A DNA stretch of 13,830 nt from Pedobacter sp. (GTDB lineage Bacteria; Bacteroidota; Bacteroidia; Sphingobacteriales; Sphingobacteriaceae). Under the pieces are notes generated by a model. That model saw only the letters and a list, made by a program, of their open reading frames with translations, was not told the DNA's origin and searched no databases. Position 1 is the stretch's first letter, and each line of letters begins with the position of its first letter. This document shows, in pieces, positions 1 to 6,239 of this stretch. The DNA is taken from positions 1-13,830 of the forward strand of contig SEDG01000033.1 in assembly GCA_004295885.1 (NCBI GenBank), in the 5' to 3' direction. The position numbers and the translations under genes were made by a program.

Positions 1-111
1 TTTTCTAACCAAATATAAACCTGTATGAACGGGTTATTTTTTTATTCCGATAAATCGGATGTTTTTCTTTTCAAATCTTTAGTGTTTTTGCTCTAACAAC
101 TAATGATGATA

Positions 112-119
112 CAAATATA
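112..119 (-). promoter_or_regulatory. Bacteroidota -7 promoter box facing left
   Basis: On the minus strand this reads TATATTTG, a full match to the Bacteroidota sigma-ABfr -7 consensus TAnnTTTG. The palindrome at 134-152 begins 14 bp upstream and covers the position where the -33 element would fall; no TTTG-like -33 box is obvious there. The target gene lies beyond the left edge. Confidence 0.45.
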
Positions 120-133
120 GAAATAATTTATTA

Positions 134-152
134 TAGTGTATAAAGTACACTA
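134..152. promoter_or_regulatory. Palindromic operator, copy 1 (GTGTA-N5-TACAC)
   Basis: The sequence is TAGTGTATAAAGTACACTA, two perfect 7-bp inverted half sites around a 5-bp spacer. It is the best copy of four in the window. Its reverse complement matches the copy at 6099-6117 at 18 of 19 positions. It lies just upstream of a minus-strand -7 box whose gene is outside the window. I infer that it is bound by the NUDIX-type regulator encoded at 3558-4247, because the other copies surround that gene. Confidence 0.65.
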
Positions 153-525
153 AGAAAAATTTTATTTATTTTTTGTTTGTGTTATTCAAATGACAAAAGT
201 GCTTAAAAACATCATTTGACTAATATTTTGGATGCAAAAGTAGTCTTAAATTTTTTAATTATTTATTAGTGAACGTTAAATTTATGTTAAATCAATGTTT
301 TGTGATCCAAAAAAGCGGTTCAATTTTTAGAGATTTAAACATTAAAAAATATAATACTTGAGATTTATCAACCCCTTTTTTAAACATTTTATATCAATTG
401 TCATAAAACGCTGAAAATAGTAAAGGCGAATAGCTGTTATTAATGAAAAATTTAGAAAATCCAAAAACGGGTGAGGATAAATTCATTTTGAGGTATGGAG
501 GATAGAAAGTATTAGTCGCATTTAG

Positions 526-561
526 AAAAAAAAATGGCAATACCTTTTCAGGTATTGCCAT
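526..561 (-). terminator. Rho-independent terminator of the pfkA-kinase-gap operon
   Basis: An 11-bp perfect stem (534-544 with 551-561, ATGGCAATACC / GGTATTGCCAT) with a 6-nt loop is followed, on the minus strand, by a run of nine T (526-534). It starts about 30 nt after the gap stop codon, as expected for an operon end. Confidence 0.9.
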
Positions 562-589
562 TCATATTAATCTACGTAAAGGAATTTGC

Positions 590-1588
590 TTATAAAGTTC
601 CGTAGTACTCTACAAATTTTGCAAGCGCCGAAGAATAGCCCCACTCATTGTCGTACCAAGAAACAACTTTAACGAAATTATCATTTAATGAAATTCCTGC
701 ACCTGCATCGAAAATTGAAGCATGATCATTACCAATAAAATCAGAAGAAACAACTTCATCTTCAGTGTAACCAAGAACACCTTTTAAATAACCTTCAGAT
801 GCAGCTTTCATCGCATCTTTAATTTGCTGATAAGTAGCAGGTTTTTCTAAACGTGCAGTTAAATCCACTACAGAAACGTCAGCAACTGGAACGCGGAATG
901 ACATACCTGTTAGTTTACCTTTTAATTCAGGTAAAACCATACCTACAGCTTTAGCAGCACCAGTTGATGAAGGAATGATGTTTGAAAAACCACCACGACC
1001 GCCTCTCCAATCTTTTGCAGACGGACCATCAACAGTTTTTTGAGTTGCAGTTACAGCGTGAATAGTACTCATTAACCCTTCAACTATACCGAAGTTGTCA
1101 TTTAATACCTTAGCAATGGGAGCTAAGCAGTTCGTAGTACAAGATGCGTTAGATACAATTGTTTGATCTGCCGTTAATTTCTCATGGTTAACACCCATTA
1201 CATAAGTAGGGATATCGCTATCCTTTGCCGGAGCCGAGAATACTACTTTTTTAGCGCCAGCAGCGATGTGTTTTTCCGCATCAGCACGAGTTAAGAACAA
1301 ACCTGTAGATTCGATAACGATATCTACACCAACTTCATTCCATTTTAAGTTTGCGGGATCTCTCTCTGCGGTAATGCGAATGGTTTTTCCATTCACAACT
1401 AATTGTCCGTCTTTAACTTCAATTGTTCCGTCAAAACCGCCATGAGTTGTATCATATTTTAACATGTAAGCCATGTAATCTGGCTCAATTAAATCGTTGA
1501 TGGCAACAATATCTAAGCCTCTTTTCAAGGCAGCTCTAAAAACTAATCTGCCGATACGGCCAAATCCATTTATTCCTACTTTAGTCAT
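590..1588 (-). CDS. gap: Type I glyceraldehyde-3-phosphate dehydrogenase
   Basis: This cytosolic glycolytic enzyme converts glyceraldehyde 3-phosphate, NAD+ and phosphate to 1,3-bisphosphoglycerate. At 332 residues it has the usual length of the family. The N-terminal Rossmann motif GINGFGRIGR is at residues 5-14. Asp32 follows the second beta strand, as in NAD-specific glycolytic forms. The catalytic Cys150 sits in SNASCTTNCLAP, and the catalytic base is His177 (STIHAVT). The C-terminal WYDNEWGYS motif is complete. It is the last gene of a three-gene operon: only 5 nt separate it from the kinase-like gene upstream, and a strong terminator follows. Its place behind pfkA and the NAD preference support a glycolytic rather than gluconeogenic or NADP role. 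There is nothing unusual in the sequence itself. Confidence 0.97.
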   Translation of the reverse strand: MTKVGINGFGRIGRLVFRAALKRGLDIVAINDLIEPDYMAYMLKYDTTHGGFDGTIEVKDGQLVVNGKTIRITAERDPANLKWNEVGVDIVIESTGLFLTRADAEKHIAAGAKKVVFSAPAKDSDIPTYVMGVNHEKLTADQTIVSNASCTTNCLAPIAKVLNDNFGIVEGLMSTIHAVTATQKTVDGPSAKDWRGGRGGFSNIIPSSTGAAKAVGMVLPELKGKLTGMSFRVPVADVSVVDLTARLEKPATYQQIKDAMKAASEGYLKGVLGYTEDEVVSSDFIGNDHASIFDAGAGISLNDNFVKVVSWYDNEWGYSSALAKFVEYYGTL

Positions 1589-1593
1589 TTTTA

Positions 1594-2436
1594 TTAATTT
1601 GAGTAATAATTAAGTAAATTATATATTGGTTCTTTTGTTATTGTAATAATATTGATGTCGTGTTTTTTTGCAACTAATCGCAACCTGTCTTGAAATGTTC
1701 CCGCAACTAAACCCACAAAATGAACTTCCTCGTTTGGATGCTGGTGAGTTGTTGGAACTAGATAAGTGTTAAAGTATTTTTCAAAAGCAAAGTCGATCAG
1801 CTGTTCTATGTATTTGTTGGTTCTATTTTCTATGTAAAAATCTAAAAACGAGCATAGGTAATTCTGTGCATTAGGTTTCCTGTAAATTTTTTCAAGTACA
1901 ATTGCCCTATCTACATTATATTTTTCTTCAAATTGTTTCCTTAGCTCTTGAGGCATTTTATCCTCGAGGTAATTCTTCAATAAAATTTTGCCTAAATAAT
2001 TGGCAGAACCCTCATCACCTAGTATGTAGCCTAATCCAAAATTATTTTTTTCAGGCTTTTTCCCATCAAAATAAGCGCAGTTTGCCCCACTTCCTAATAT
2101 GCCAACTATTCCAGTTTGGTTATAACAAGCAGCTATAGAAGCGCCGTAAATATCATCTTCAACTTTGATTTTGGCATTTTTGAAAAACTTACCTAAAGTT
2201 TCGGCTAATGATGCTTGTGCTATGTTAGAAGAAGCTCCAGCGGCAAAAACAAATATTTTCTTTATTTTTTCTGCATGGTTAATTAAAACATTGTTTTTGT
2301 TCAGTAAATAAAGGATATGCTTCTGGTCGTTAAATCGAGGGTTTATTCCCGGAATTGTACATTCAGCAATCGTCTTTCCTTCATTGGAAATTTTCCAGAA
2401 AGCACTTTTTGATCCGCTATATACGACCGCTATCAT
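1594..2436 (-). CDS. BadF/BadG-type sugar-kinase homologue with a degenerate ATP site
   Basis: This is a 280-residue member of the BadF/BadG/BcrA/BcrD ATPase family, which includes N-acetylglucosamine kinases (ASKHA fold). It aligns almost without gaps over its first 150 residues with the kinase at 5098-5949. Shared features are an Asp at position 95 (VEDDIYGAS), the second phosphate loop ILGSGAN (113-119) and LGDEGSANYLGK (139-150). The first phosphate loop, DGGSTKT in the paralogue (6-12), is here YSGSKSA, so the Asp that normally helps hold Mg-ATP is replaced by Tyr and the Lys/Thr are gone. It may be a weak or re-specialised kinase, or a sugar sensor without catalysis. It lies between pfkA (6-nt gap) and gap (5-nt gap), so it is almost surely co-transcribed with them. 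Family assignment is firm; activity and substrate are unknown. Confidence 0.85.
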   Translation of the reverse strand: MIAVVYSGSKSAFWKISNEGKTIAECTIPGINPRFNDQKHILYLLNKNNVLINHAEKIKKIFVFAAGASSNIAQASLAETLGKFFKNAKIKVEDDIYGASIAACYNQTGIVGILGSGANCAYFDGKKPEKNNFGLGYILGDEGSANYLGKILLKNYLEDKMPQELRKQFEEKYNVDRAIVLEKIYRKPNAQNYLCSFLDFYIENRTNKYIEQLIDFAFEKYFNTYLVPTTHQHPNEEVHFVGLVAGTFQDRLRLVAKKHDINIITITKEPIYNLLNYYSN

Positions 2437-2442
2437 TTCTAT

Positions 2443-3429
2443 TTATATTGATAAAACATGTGTCATTTCCAATAAATCGTCTTCTAACTTGTAATTATGA
2501 GCATGTAAGGCCTCTTCAAGACTGGTTAATCTGATATCGTTGCCACGAAGACCAACCATTTTCATGGTTTCACCTTTTATTATTTCGTTTACAGCAGCAT
2601 AGCCTAATCTGCTTCCTAATATTCGATCAAAGCCGCTTGGACTACCACCTCTTTGTAGGTGACCCAATATCGTTACCTTGGTATCGTAATGCGTAAATTT
2701 TCTTTTTACGCTTTTTGCAATATCATAAGCGCCACCATATTTATTCCCTTCGGAAACAATCACAATGCTTGAGGATTTTTTTCCATCTGCACCAGATCTC
2801 AACTTTGTTATCAAATCTTTTAAAGAAGTTTCTTTTTCTGGCAAAAGTACCGCCTCGGCTCCACTTGCAATTGCTGTTCTTAATGCTAAACACCCCGAGT
2901 CTCTACCCATTACCTCAATAAAAAACAACCTGTCGTGCGAGTCGGCAGTATCTCTAATTTTATCTATTGCTTCTATGATTGTGTTAACAGCGGTATCATA
3001 ACCCAAGGTGAAATCGGACCCATAAAGGTCGTTATCTATTGTTCCCGGAATACCGATTACATTGATGCCAAATTTTTCGCCAAAACGCTTTGCCCCTGTG
3101 AAGGTTCCGTCGCCACCAATTACTATCAAGGCATCAATTTCTTTTTCCTTTAAGTTTTTATAGGCAATTTCCATACCTGCTTCTTCCTTAAAAGCTAAAC
3201 ACCTTGCAGTTTTAAGGATTGTACCACCCATGTGTAAAATGTTACTTACTGAGCGAGAATCCATTGCTTGTATATTGTTATCGATAAGGCCCTGATAACC
3301 TTGCGTTATCCCGAACATATTCCTACCGTGATAAATACCTGTGCGAATTACAGCTCTTATGCAAGCATTCATACCAGGGGCATCTCCGCCAGATGTTAGT
3401 ACTGCAATATTTCTAATATTTGGTTCCAT
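2443..3429 (-). CDS. pfkA: ATP-dependent 6-phosphofructokinase
   Basis: The product phosphorylates fructose 6-phosphate to fructose 1,6-bisphosphate, the committed step of glycolysis. At 328 residues it is close to the usual bacterial PfkA length. The nucleotide motif TSGGDAPGMN is at residues 12-21. GGDGT (105-109) and PGTIDND (128-134) carry Gly at the two positions that separate ATP-dependent from pyrophosphate-dependent enzymes. Asp132 is the expected catalytic base. The substrate motif MGR is at 175-177, and GHLQRGGSPSGFDR follows near the C-terminus. It is the first gene of the operon pfkA-kinase-gap. An operator-like palindrome (3451-3469) lies 22 bp before the start codon, beside a probable -7 box, so transcription is likely controlled by the divergent NUDIX-type regulator. 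Confidence 0.96.
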   Translation of the reverse strand: MEPNIRNIAVLTSGGDAPGMNACIRAVIRTGIYHGRNMFGITQGYQGLIDNNIQAMDSRSVSNILHMGGTILKTARCLAFKEEAGMEIAYKNLKEKEIDALIVIGGDGTFTGAKRFGEKFGINVIGIPGTIDNDLYGSDFTLGYDTAVNTIIEAIDKIRDTADSHDRLFFIEVMGRDSGCLALRTAIASGAEAVLLPEKETSLKDLITKLRSGADGKKSSSIVIVSEGNKYGGAYDIAKSVKRKFTHYDTKVTILGHLQRGGSPSGFDRILGSRLGYAAVNEIIKGETMKMVGLRGNDIRLTSLEEALHAHNYKLEDDLLEMTHVLSI

Positions 3430-3442
3430 TATTTATATTATA

Positions 3443-3450
3443 CGAATATA
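3443..3450 (-). promoter_or_regulatory. Probable -7 box of the pfkA operon
   Basis: The minus strand reads TATATTCG, one mismatch from TAnnTTTG, ending 14 nt before the pfkA ATG. The palindrome at 3451-3469 abuts it on the upstream side and would occupy the spacer between -33 and -7. No clear -33 TTTG is visible, so the promoter is tentative. Confidence 0.35.
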
Positions 3451-3469
3451 GTGTGTATTTTTTACACTA
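3451..3469. promoter_or_regulatory. Palindromic operator, copy 2, between pfkA and the NUDIX regulator
   Basis: The 15-bp core GTGTATTTTTTACAC (3453-3467) matches GTGTA-N5-TACAC exactly, and the right flank TA is also kept; the left flank is GT instead of TA. It lies in the divergent intergenic region between pfkA and the regulator gene, so it could control both. This position is typical of a local transcription factor binding next to its own gene. Confidence 0.65.
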
Positions 3470-3557
3470 AGTAATTTTTTTTCATTATTTTTATGGATTA
3501 AATGAACAAGTGTATTTATTTTGTTCTAATATTATAAAATATAAAAACGATTTTGTC

Positions 3558-4247
3558 TTGAAAGAAGTATTACCTGTTTTCAACTCTGCGGTTTCAATTG
3601 ATTGCGTGTTATTTGGTTTTGATGGTGGAGAACTAAAAATTCTACTCATAGAAAGAAACGAAGAACCTTTTAAAGATTGGTGGGCTTTGCCTGGTAATCT
3701 GATAGGGGAGGACGAAAGCGTTGAACAATCTGCCTCTCGTATTTTGCATGAGCTTACTGGTTTAAGTGATATCTACATGGAGCAATATTATACTTTTGGC
3801 GAGGTAAACCGACATCCACAAGGTAGGGTAATTACCGTTGCTTATTATGCGATGTTGAGATTGGGAGGCGATAAAGCACTAAAACCTCTTACTTCTTATG
3901 CTAAAAAAGCGCAGTGGATTAATGTGAAAGAACTGCCTAAGTTAGGTTTTGATCACCAGCATATCTTTGACAAAGGTTTAGAGAAAATAAAACGCAGAAT
4001 TAAGCATTTGCCGATAGCATTTGAACTTTTACCTGAGAAATTTACCTTAACCCAGGTGCAAAATGTTTATGAACTTATTTTAGGTAAGAAATTAGACAAG
4101 AGAAATTTCAGAAAGAAAATATTAAGTTTTGGTGTGCTTAAGGAATTAAATGAAAAGCAAAAAGGGGTTTCATTTAGAGCAGCGACTTTATATAAATTTG
4201 ATAGAAGGAAATACGCTAAACTATTTGGTAAAGAGATTTCTTTTTAA
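3558..4247 (+). CDS. NUDIX-domain transcriptional regulator (NrtR/AraR-like)
   Basis: The protein (229 residues from the TTG at 3558) has an N-terminal NUDIX-like domain (about 8-145) and a C-terminal winged-helix region (about 150-225, with FTLTQVQNVYELILGKKLDK), the layout of NrtR and of the Bacteroides arabinose regulator AraR. The NUDIX box at 46-69 is degenerate: REUxEE has become RILHEL, so two catalytic acidic residues are Ile and Leu. It probably binds a small phosphorylated or nucleotide-sugar ligand without hydrolysing it. A start at GTG 3510 would add 16 residues, but homologues of this type begin just before the conserved FNxAVSxDCVxFGF segment, which favours TTG 3558. It is divergent from pfkA, and a palindrome in the shared intergenic DNA recurs at three other places. 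The inferred role is local control of glycolysis and sugar-kinase genes. The effector is unknown. Confidence 0.85.
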   Translation: MKEVLPVFNSAVSIDCVLFGFDGGELKILLIERNEEPFKDWWALPGNLIGEDESVEQSASRILHELTGLSDIYMEQYYTFGEVNRHPQGRVITVAYYAMLRLGGDKALKPLTSYAKKAQWINVKELPKLGFDHQHIFDKGLEKIKRRIKHLPIAFELLPEKFTLTQVQNVYELILGKKLDKRNFRKKILSFGVLKELNEKQKGVSFRAATLYKFDRRKYAKLFGKEISF

Positions 4248-4258
4248 GGAAATTTCTT
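4231..4258 (+). terminator. Possible hairpin at the end of the regulator gene
   Basis: AAGAGATTTC (4231-4240) pairs with GAAATTTCTT (4249-4258), ten pairs with one G-T wobble, and the stop codon is in the loop. No T-run follows on the plus strand, so termination is doubtful. A second repeat, AAATTTCC just downstream, could form an alternative hairpin. Confidence 0.3.
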
Positions 4259-4335
4259 ATCGCAATCAAAAAATTTCCCTGAACAACGAAATTTTTTATT
4301 AATAAATATATCAGGACAAAAATAATTTAAAATTC

Positions 4336-4368
4336 TTTGTTGGATTTTCGATTGGAGTGTTATATTTA
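4336..4368 (+). promoter_or_regulatory. Promoter of the T9SS mini-protein gene
   Basis: A -33 box TTTG (4336-4339) and a -7 box TATATTTA (4361-4368, one mismatch to TAnnTTTG) are separated by 21 bp, close to the Bacteroidota pattern. Transcription would begin about 10-13 nt before the ATG at 4386. The -7 box lies entirely inside palindrome copy 3, so a bound regulator should block RNA polymerase. Confidence 0.5.
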
Positions 4369-4373
4369 CACTA
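4355..4373. promoter_or_regulatory. Palindromic operator, copy 3, on the T9SS gene promoter
   Basis: The core GTGTTATATTTACAC (4357-4371) fits GTGTA-N5-TACAC with one mismatch, and the flanks A (left) and TA (right) are kept. It covers the -7 box of the downstream gene, which suggests repression. Confidence 0.6.
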
Positions 4374-4385
4374 TCAACCTAATAT

Positions 4386-4811
4386 ATGCAGAAATTCTAC
4401 AAATTAACATTGATTTTTGTCGGGCTAATTGTGATGAGCATCTCTGTTCAAGCACATTGGGGTGATAGATCTTTGTTAAATTCTGTCAAACGAAATAAAA
4501 TTGATTTAATCTCTTCTGGAAAGGATTGGGCTGGTTTAAACGCTAAACAAGCCACTAATTTCTTTAACTATCCAAATCCAGCCGTTACAGAAACGACTAT
4601 TGCCTATACTTTAACTGCAAGGGCGAATGTCACGCTGAAGGTTATTGATTTAACAGGTAAACAACTAGCTCTCTTAGTGAAACAAGAACAAGCTGCCGGA
4701 AAACAAGAGTTTTATTGGGTGCTTGCTAAAAATAACATCACTTCAGGTATGTATATTCTATTGTTGCAAGTTGATAACAAGACTTACAGCAGAAAAATTA
4801 TTGTTCAATAA
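4386..4811 (+). CDS. Small secreted protein with T9SS type A sorting domain
   Basis: This 141-residue protein has a signal peptide (about 1-23, ending VQA before His24) and a C-terminal type IX secretion sorting domain (about 58-141). The sorting domain shows the usual pattern FFNYPNPAVTETT, then a strand ending in LTGK, and SGMYILLLQ near the end with a final KIIVQ. Between the two lie only about 35 residues without a recognisable domain, so almost the whole mature protein is the sorting signal, which is normally removed or used to anchor a much larger cargo. It may be a remnant of a larger protein, a surface peptide, or a carrier. A palindromic operator sits on its promoter, which puts it in the same putative regulon as pfkA and the second kinase. 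The function is unknown; the T9SS assignment is strong. Confidence 0.8.
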   Translation: MQKFYKLTLIFVGLIVMSISVQAHWGDRSLLNSVKRNKIDLISSGKDWAGLNAKQATNFFNYPNPAVTETTIAYTLTARANVTLKVIDLTGKQLALLVKQEQAAGKQEFYWVLAKNNITSGMYILLLQVDNKTYSRKIIVQ

Positions 4812-4884
4812 TAAAATCCTATCTTCTTTTTAGAGTAAAGCAATGACACGGCATCGAACAATGTTAGCCTGGCTTTAGGTTACT

Positions 4885-4900
4885 TGCCTACCGGCAGGCA
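4885..4900. repeat. GC-rich interspersed palindrome
   Basis: TGCCTACCGGCAGGCA forms a near-perfect hairpin (TGCCT / AGGCA around CCGG, with one A-C mismatch). It stands out in otherwise AT-rich DNA. From memory, similar CTGCCGGCAGG-type palindromes are scattered in intergenic DNA of Pedobacter and Flavobacterium genomes, but only one copy is in this window. The surrounding gap between genes (4812-5047) shows no coding region. Confidence 0.4.
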
Positions 4901-5047
4901 GGAATCTTTTTTCGCGAAGAACTCAAAAGTATATCACTTCAATCCAATTTAGAATTGAGGGCCAGTGCTGATATTTGGAGTTGCATTAAAATTTAAAAAC
5001 AGATCTTGAGTTCTACCAGTGTTAAAACTTAGCTATGCCAAGGTAAT

Positions 5048-5078
5048 AAAAAAAGCCTCAATCAATGATGATTGAGGC
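5048..5078 (-). terminator. Rho-independent terminator of the second BadF-type kinase
   Basis: A perfect 10-bp stem, GCCTCAATCA (5055-5064) and TGATTGAGGC (5069-5078), with a 4-nt loop, is followed on the minus strand by seven T (5048-5054). It begins 20 nt after the kinase stop codon. Because the stem is symmetric it might also slow transcription from the left, but it has no T-run in that direction. Confidence 0.9.
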
Positions 5079-5097
5079 CCTGAAAGTATTGTGATAC

Positions 5098-5949
5098 CTA
5101 TCTCTTGCTCAAATGGTAGTCAACCAAATCATCTATAGGTGAACGAATGATTTTACCAACCCCCATTTCATATCTATCTGCAACCAAACTTAATATGTCT
5201 CTAAAGCTATAACCAACAGAGCCCACACAGTTTAATTCGTAGTTTTTATAATTAGGATAATGAATTACCAAGTTTTCGAAGAATGCAGTAAAAGCATAGT
5301 CTACAACAGAGTGAGTGTAATCTTCGTAGTTTTCCTTGAAGTCGTATATGAACTTGCTAAAGCTAGCACAGAAACGGTTAGGTAAAGGTTTGTTGTAAAT
5401 ATGATCGAAAATATCTTCGTTAGTTAACGCATAATTGTCATAAAAACTTTCTCTTAGTCCTTTTGGCATGTAGCCTTTCATGTAATCGGCTAAAATCCTT
5501 TTCCCTATATAACTTCCGCTACCTTCATCACCAAGAAAGTAACCCAATGAATCAATGTTTAATGATATATCTTTGCCGTCATACAAACAAGAGTTCGTAC
5601 CTGTTCCTAAAATAGCAGCAAAACCTTCGTTATCTCCTAGTAAAGCTCTGCATGAAGCTAATAAGTCGTGGCCAATCTTAATTTCTGCGTTCACAAAAAT
5701 CTTTTGCATTCCATCTTCTACAGTTTTTCTTTTGGCATCGGTAGAGCAACCCGCACCATAATAATAAACTTCAGTTAATTTTTCCGGTTCAAGGTGATCT
5801 GGTAAGGCTGTTTTTAATGAGCTCTCAATGTAATCGCTGTCTACAAAATATGGGTTATACCCTTCAGTATTAAAATGGATTTTTCTCCCTGCTTCGTTGA
5901 TCAAGCACCAGTTTGTTTTTGTTGATCCACCATCTGCAATAACTATCAT
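5098..5949 (-). CDS. BadF/BadG-type kinase, N-acetylglucosamine kinase-like
   Basis: This 283-residue ASKHA-fold protein is likely a cytosolic sugar kinase (N-acetylglucosamine, glucosamine or another hexose). The first phosphate loop DGGSTKT (6-12) is intact. GAGCST is at 65-70, Asp95 (IGHDLLAS) fits the catalytic base, the second loop GTGTNS is at 115-120, and LGDEGSGSYIGK at 139-150. The length fits the family. It is monocistronic with its own terminator. The start at 5949 gives the conserved MIVIADGG beginning. A palindromic operator (6099-6117) lies 150 bp upstream, and no other gene lies downstream of it, so regulation with the pfkA operon is plausible. It is the intact paralogue of the 1594-2436 protein. 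The substrate cannot be read from the sequence; a glucokinase-like role feeding pfkA is an inference. Confidence 0.85.
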   Translation of the reverse strand: MIVIADGGSTKTNWCLINEAGRKIHFNTEGYNPYFVDSDYIESSLKTALPDHLEPEKLTEVYYYGAGCSTDAKRKTVEDGMQKIFVNAEIKIGHDLLASCRALLGDNEGFAAILGTGTNSCLYDGKDISLNIDSLGYFLGDEGSGSYIGKRILADYMKGYMPKGLRESFYDNYALTNEDIFDHIYNKPLPNRFCASFSKFIYDFKENYEDYTHSVVDYAFTAFFENLVIHYPNYKNYELNCVGSVGYSFRDILSLVADRYEMGVGKIIRSPIDDLVDYHLSKR

Positions 5950-6098
5950 TTTTGGTTTGTTAAGTTATGTAATAAGTAAAAAGTCTACCAATATATGTGG
6001 CTTTTTTCAAATAAAAAATTAAAATATAGTTTTTATTTTCTTAATGTTAAGTTTATGTATATGTTTTGATTAAGCGTTGAAATAACGGTTTTAACATA

Positions 6099-6117
6099 AA
6101 GTGTACTTTATACACTA
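6099..6117. promoter_or_regulatory. Palindromic operator, copy 4, upstream of the second kinase
   Basis: AAGTGTACTTTATACACTA contains the exact core GTGTA-N5-TACAC and equals the reverse complement of copy 1 at 18 of 19 positions. It is in the gap between the kinase at 5098-5949 and the terminator of the Sus-like operon. The kinase is the only gene transcribed away from it. The distance of 150 bp to the start codon implies a long leader or an upstream activating position. The rest of the gap (5950-6098) is AT-rich, and I see no convincing promoter pair in it. Confidence 0.65.
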
Positions 6118-6182
6118 TTAACCTAAGAATTAGACTAAAAATTTGATTGGTTTTTTAGTCCGTGTAAAATTTTCAATAAAAT

Positions 6183-6206
6183 AAAAAGCCCCAACGACTG
6201 TTAGGG
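6183..6206 (-). terminator. Rho-independent terminator of the Sus-like operon
   Basis: On the minus strand CCCTAAC (6206-6200) pairs with GTTGGGG (6195-6189), seven pairs with one G-T wobble and a 4-nt loop, followed by C and five T (6187-6183). It lies about 34 nt after the last gene of the operon. Confidence 0.75.
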
Positions 6207-6239
6207 ATTTTTACTCATTATTAAAAAATTAACTGCGAC

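Larger units (their letters stand above)
1..525. other. Intergenic region with operator and outward promoter, no gene
   Basis: No convincing coding region lies here. What it holds is a perfect palindromic operator-like site (134-152), a Bacteroidota-type -7 box (112-119, minus strand) pointing to the left edge, and a short inverted repeat at 46-59 (TCCGAT / ATCGGA) followed on the plus strand by a T-rich run. There is no CAT on the plus strand between 1 and 111, so no ATG start exists on the minus strand before the left edge. The gene served by this promoter therefore begins outside the window and would have a leader of more than about 100 nt. The rest (160-525) is AT-rich with no structure I can support. 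Confidence 0.6.

Noticed and set aside
274..303. Likeness between GTTAAATTTATGTTAAATC and the AT-rich stretch near 6046-6067
   Set aside because: Only partial, low-complexity matches with a gap, and placed differently relative to the nearby palindromes; probably chance.
443..505. Short plus-strand frame of 20 codons starting with ATG
   Set aside because: There is no promoter, ribosome site or family likeness; such frames are common by chance in this AT-rich gap.
2715..3153. Open frames antisense to pfkA
   Set aside because: They overlap a clear, fully conserved pfkA and have no recognisable protein features; they are shadows of its codons.
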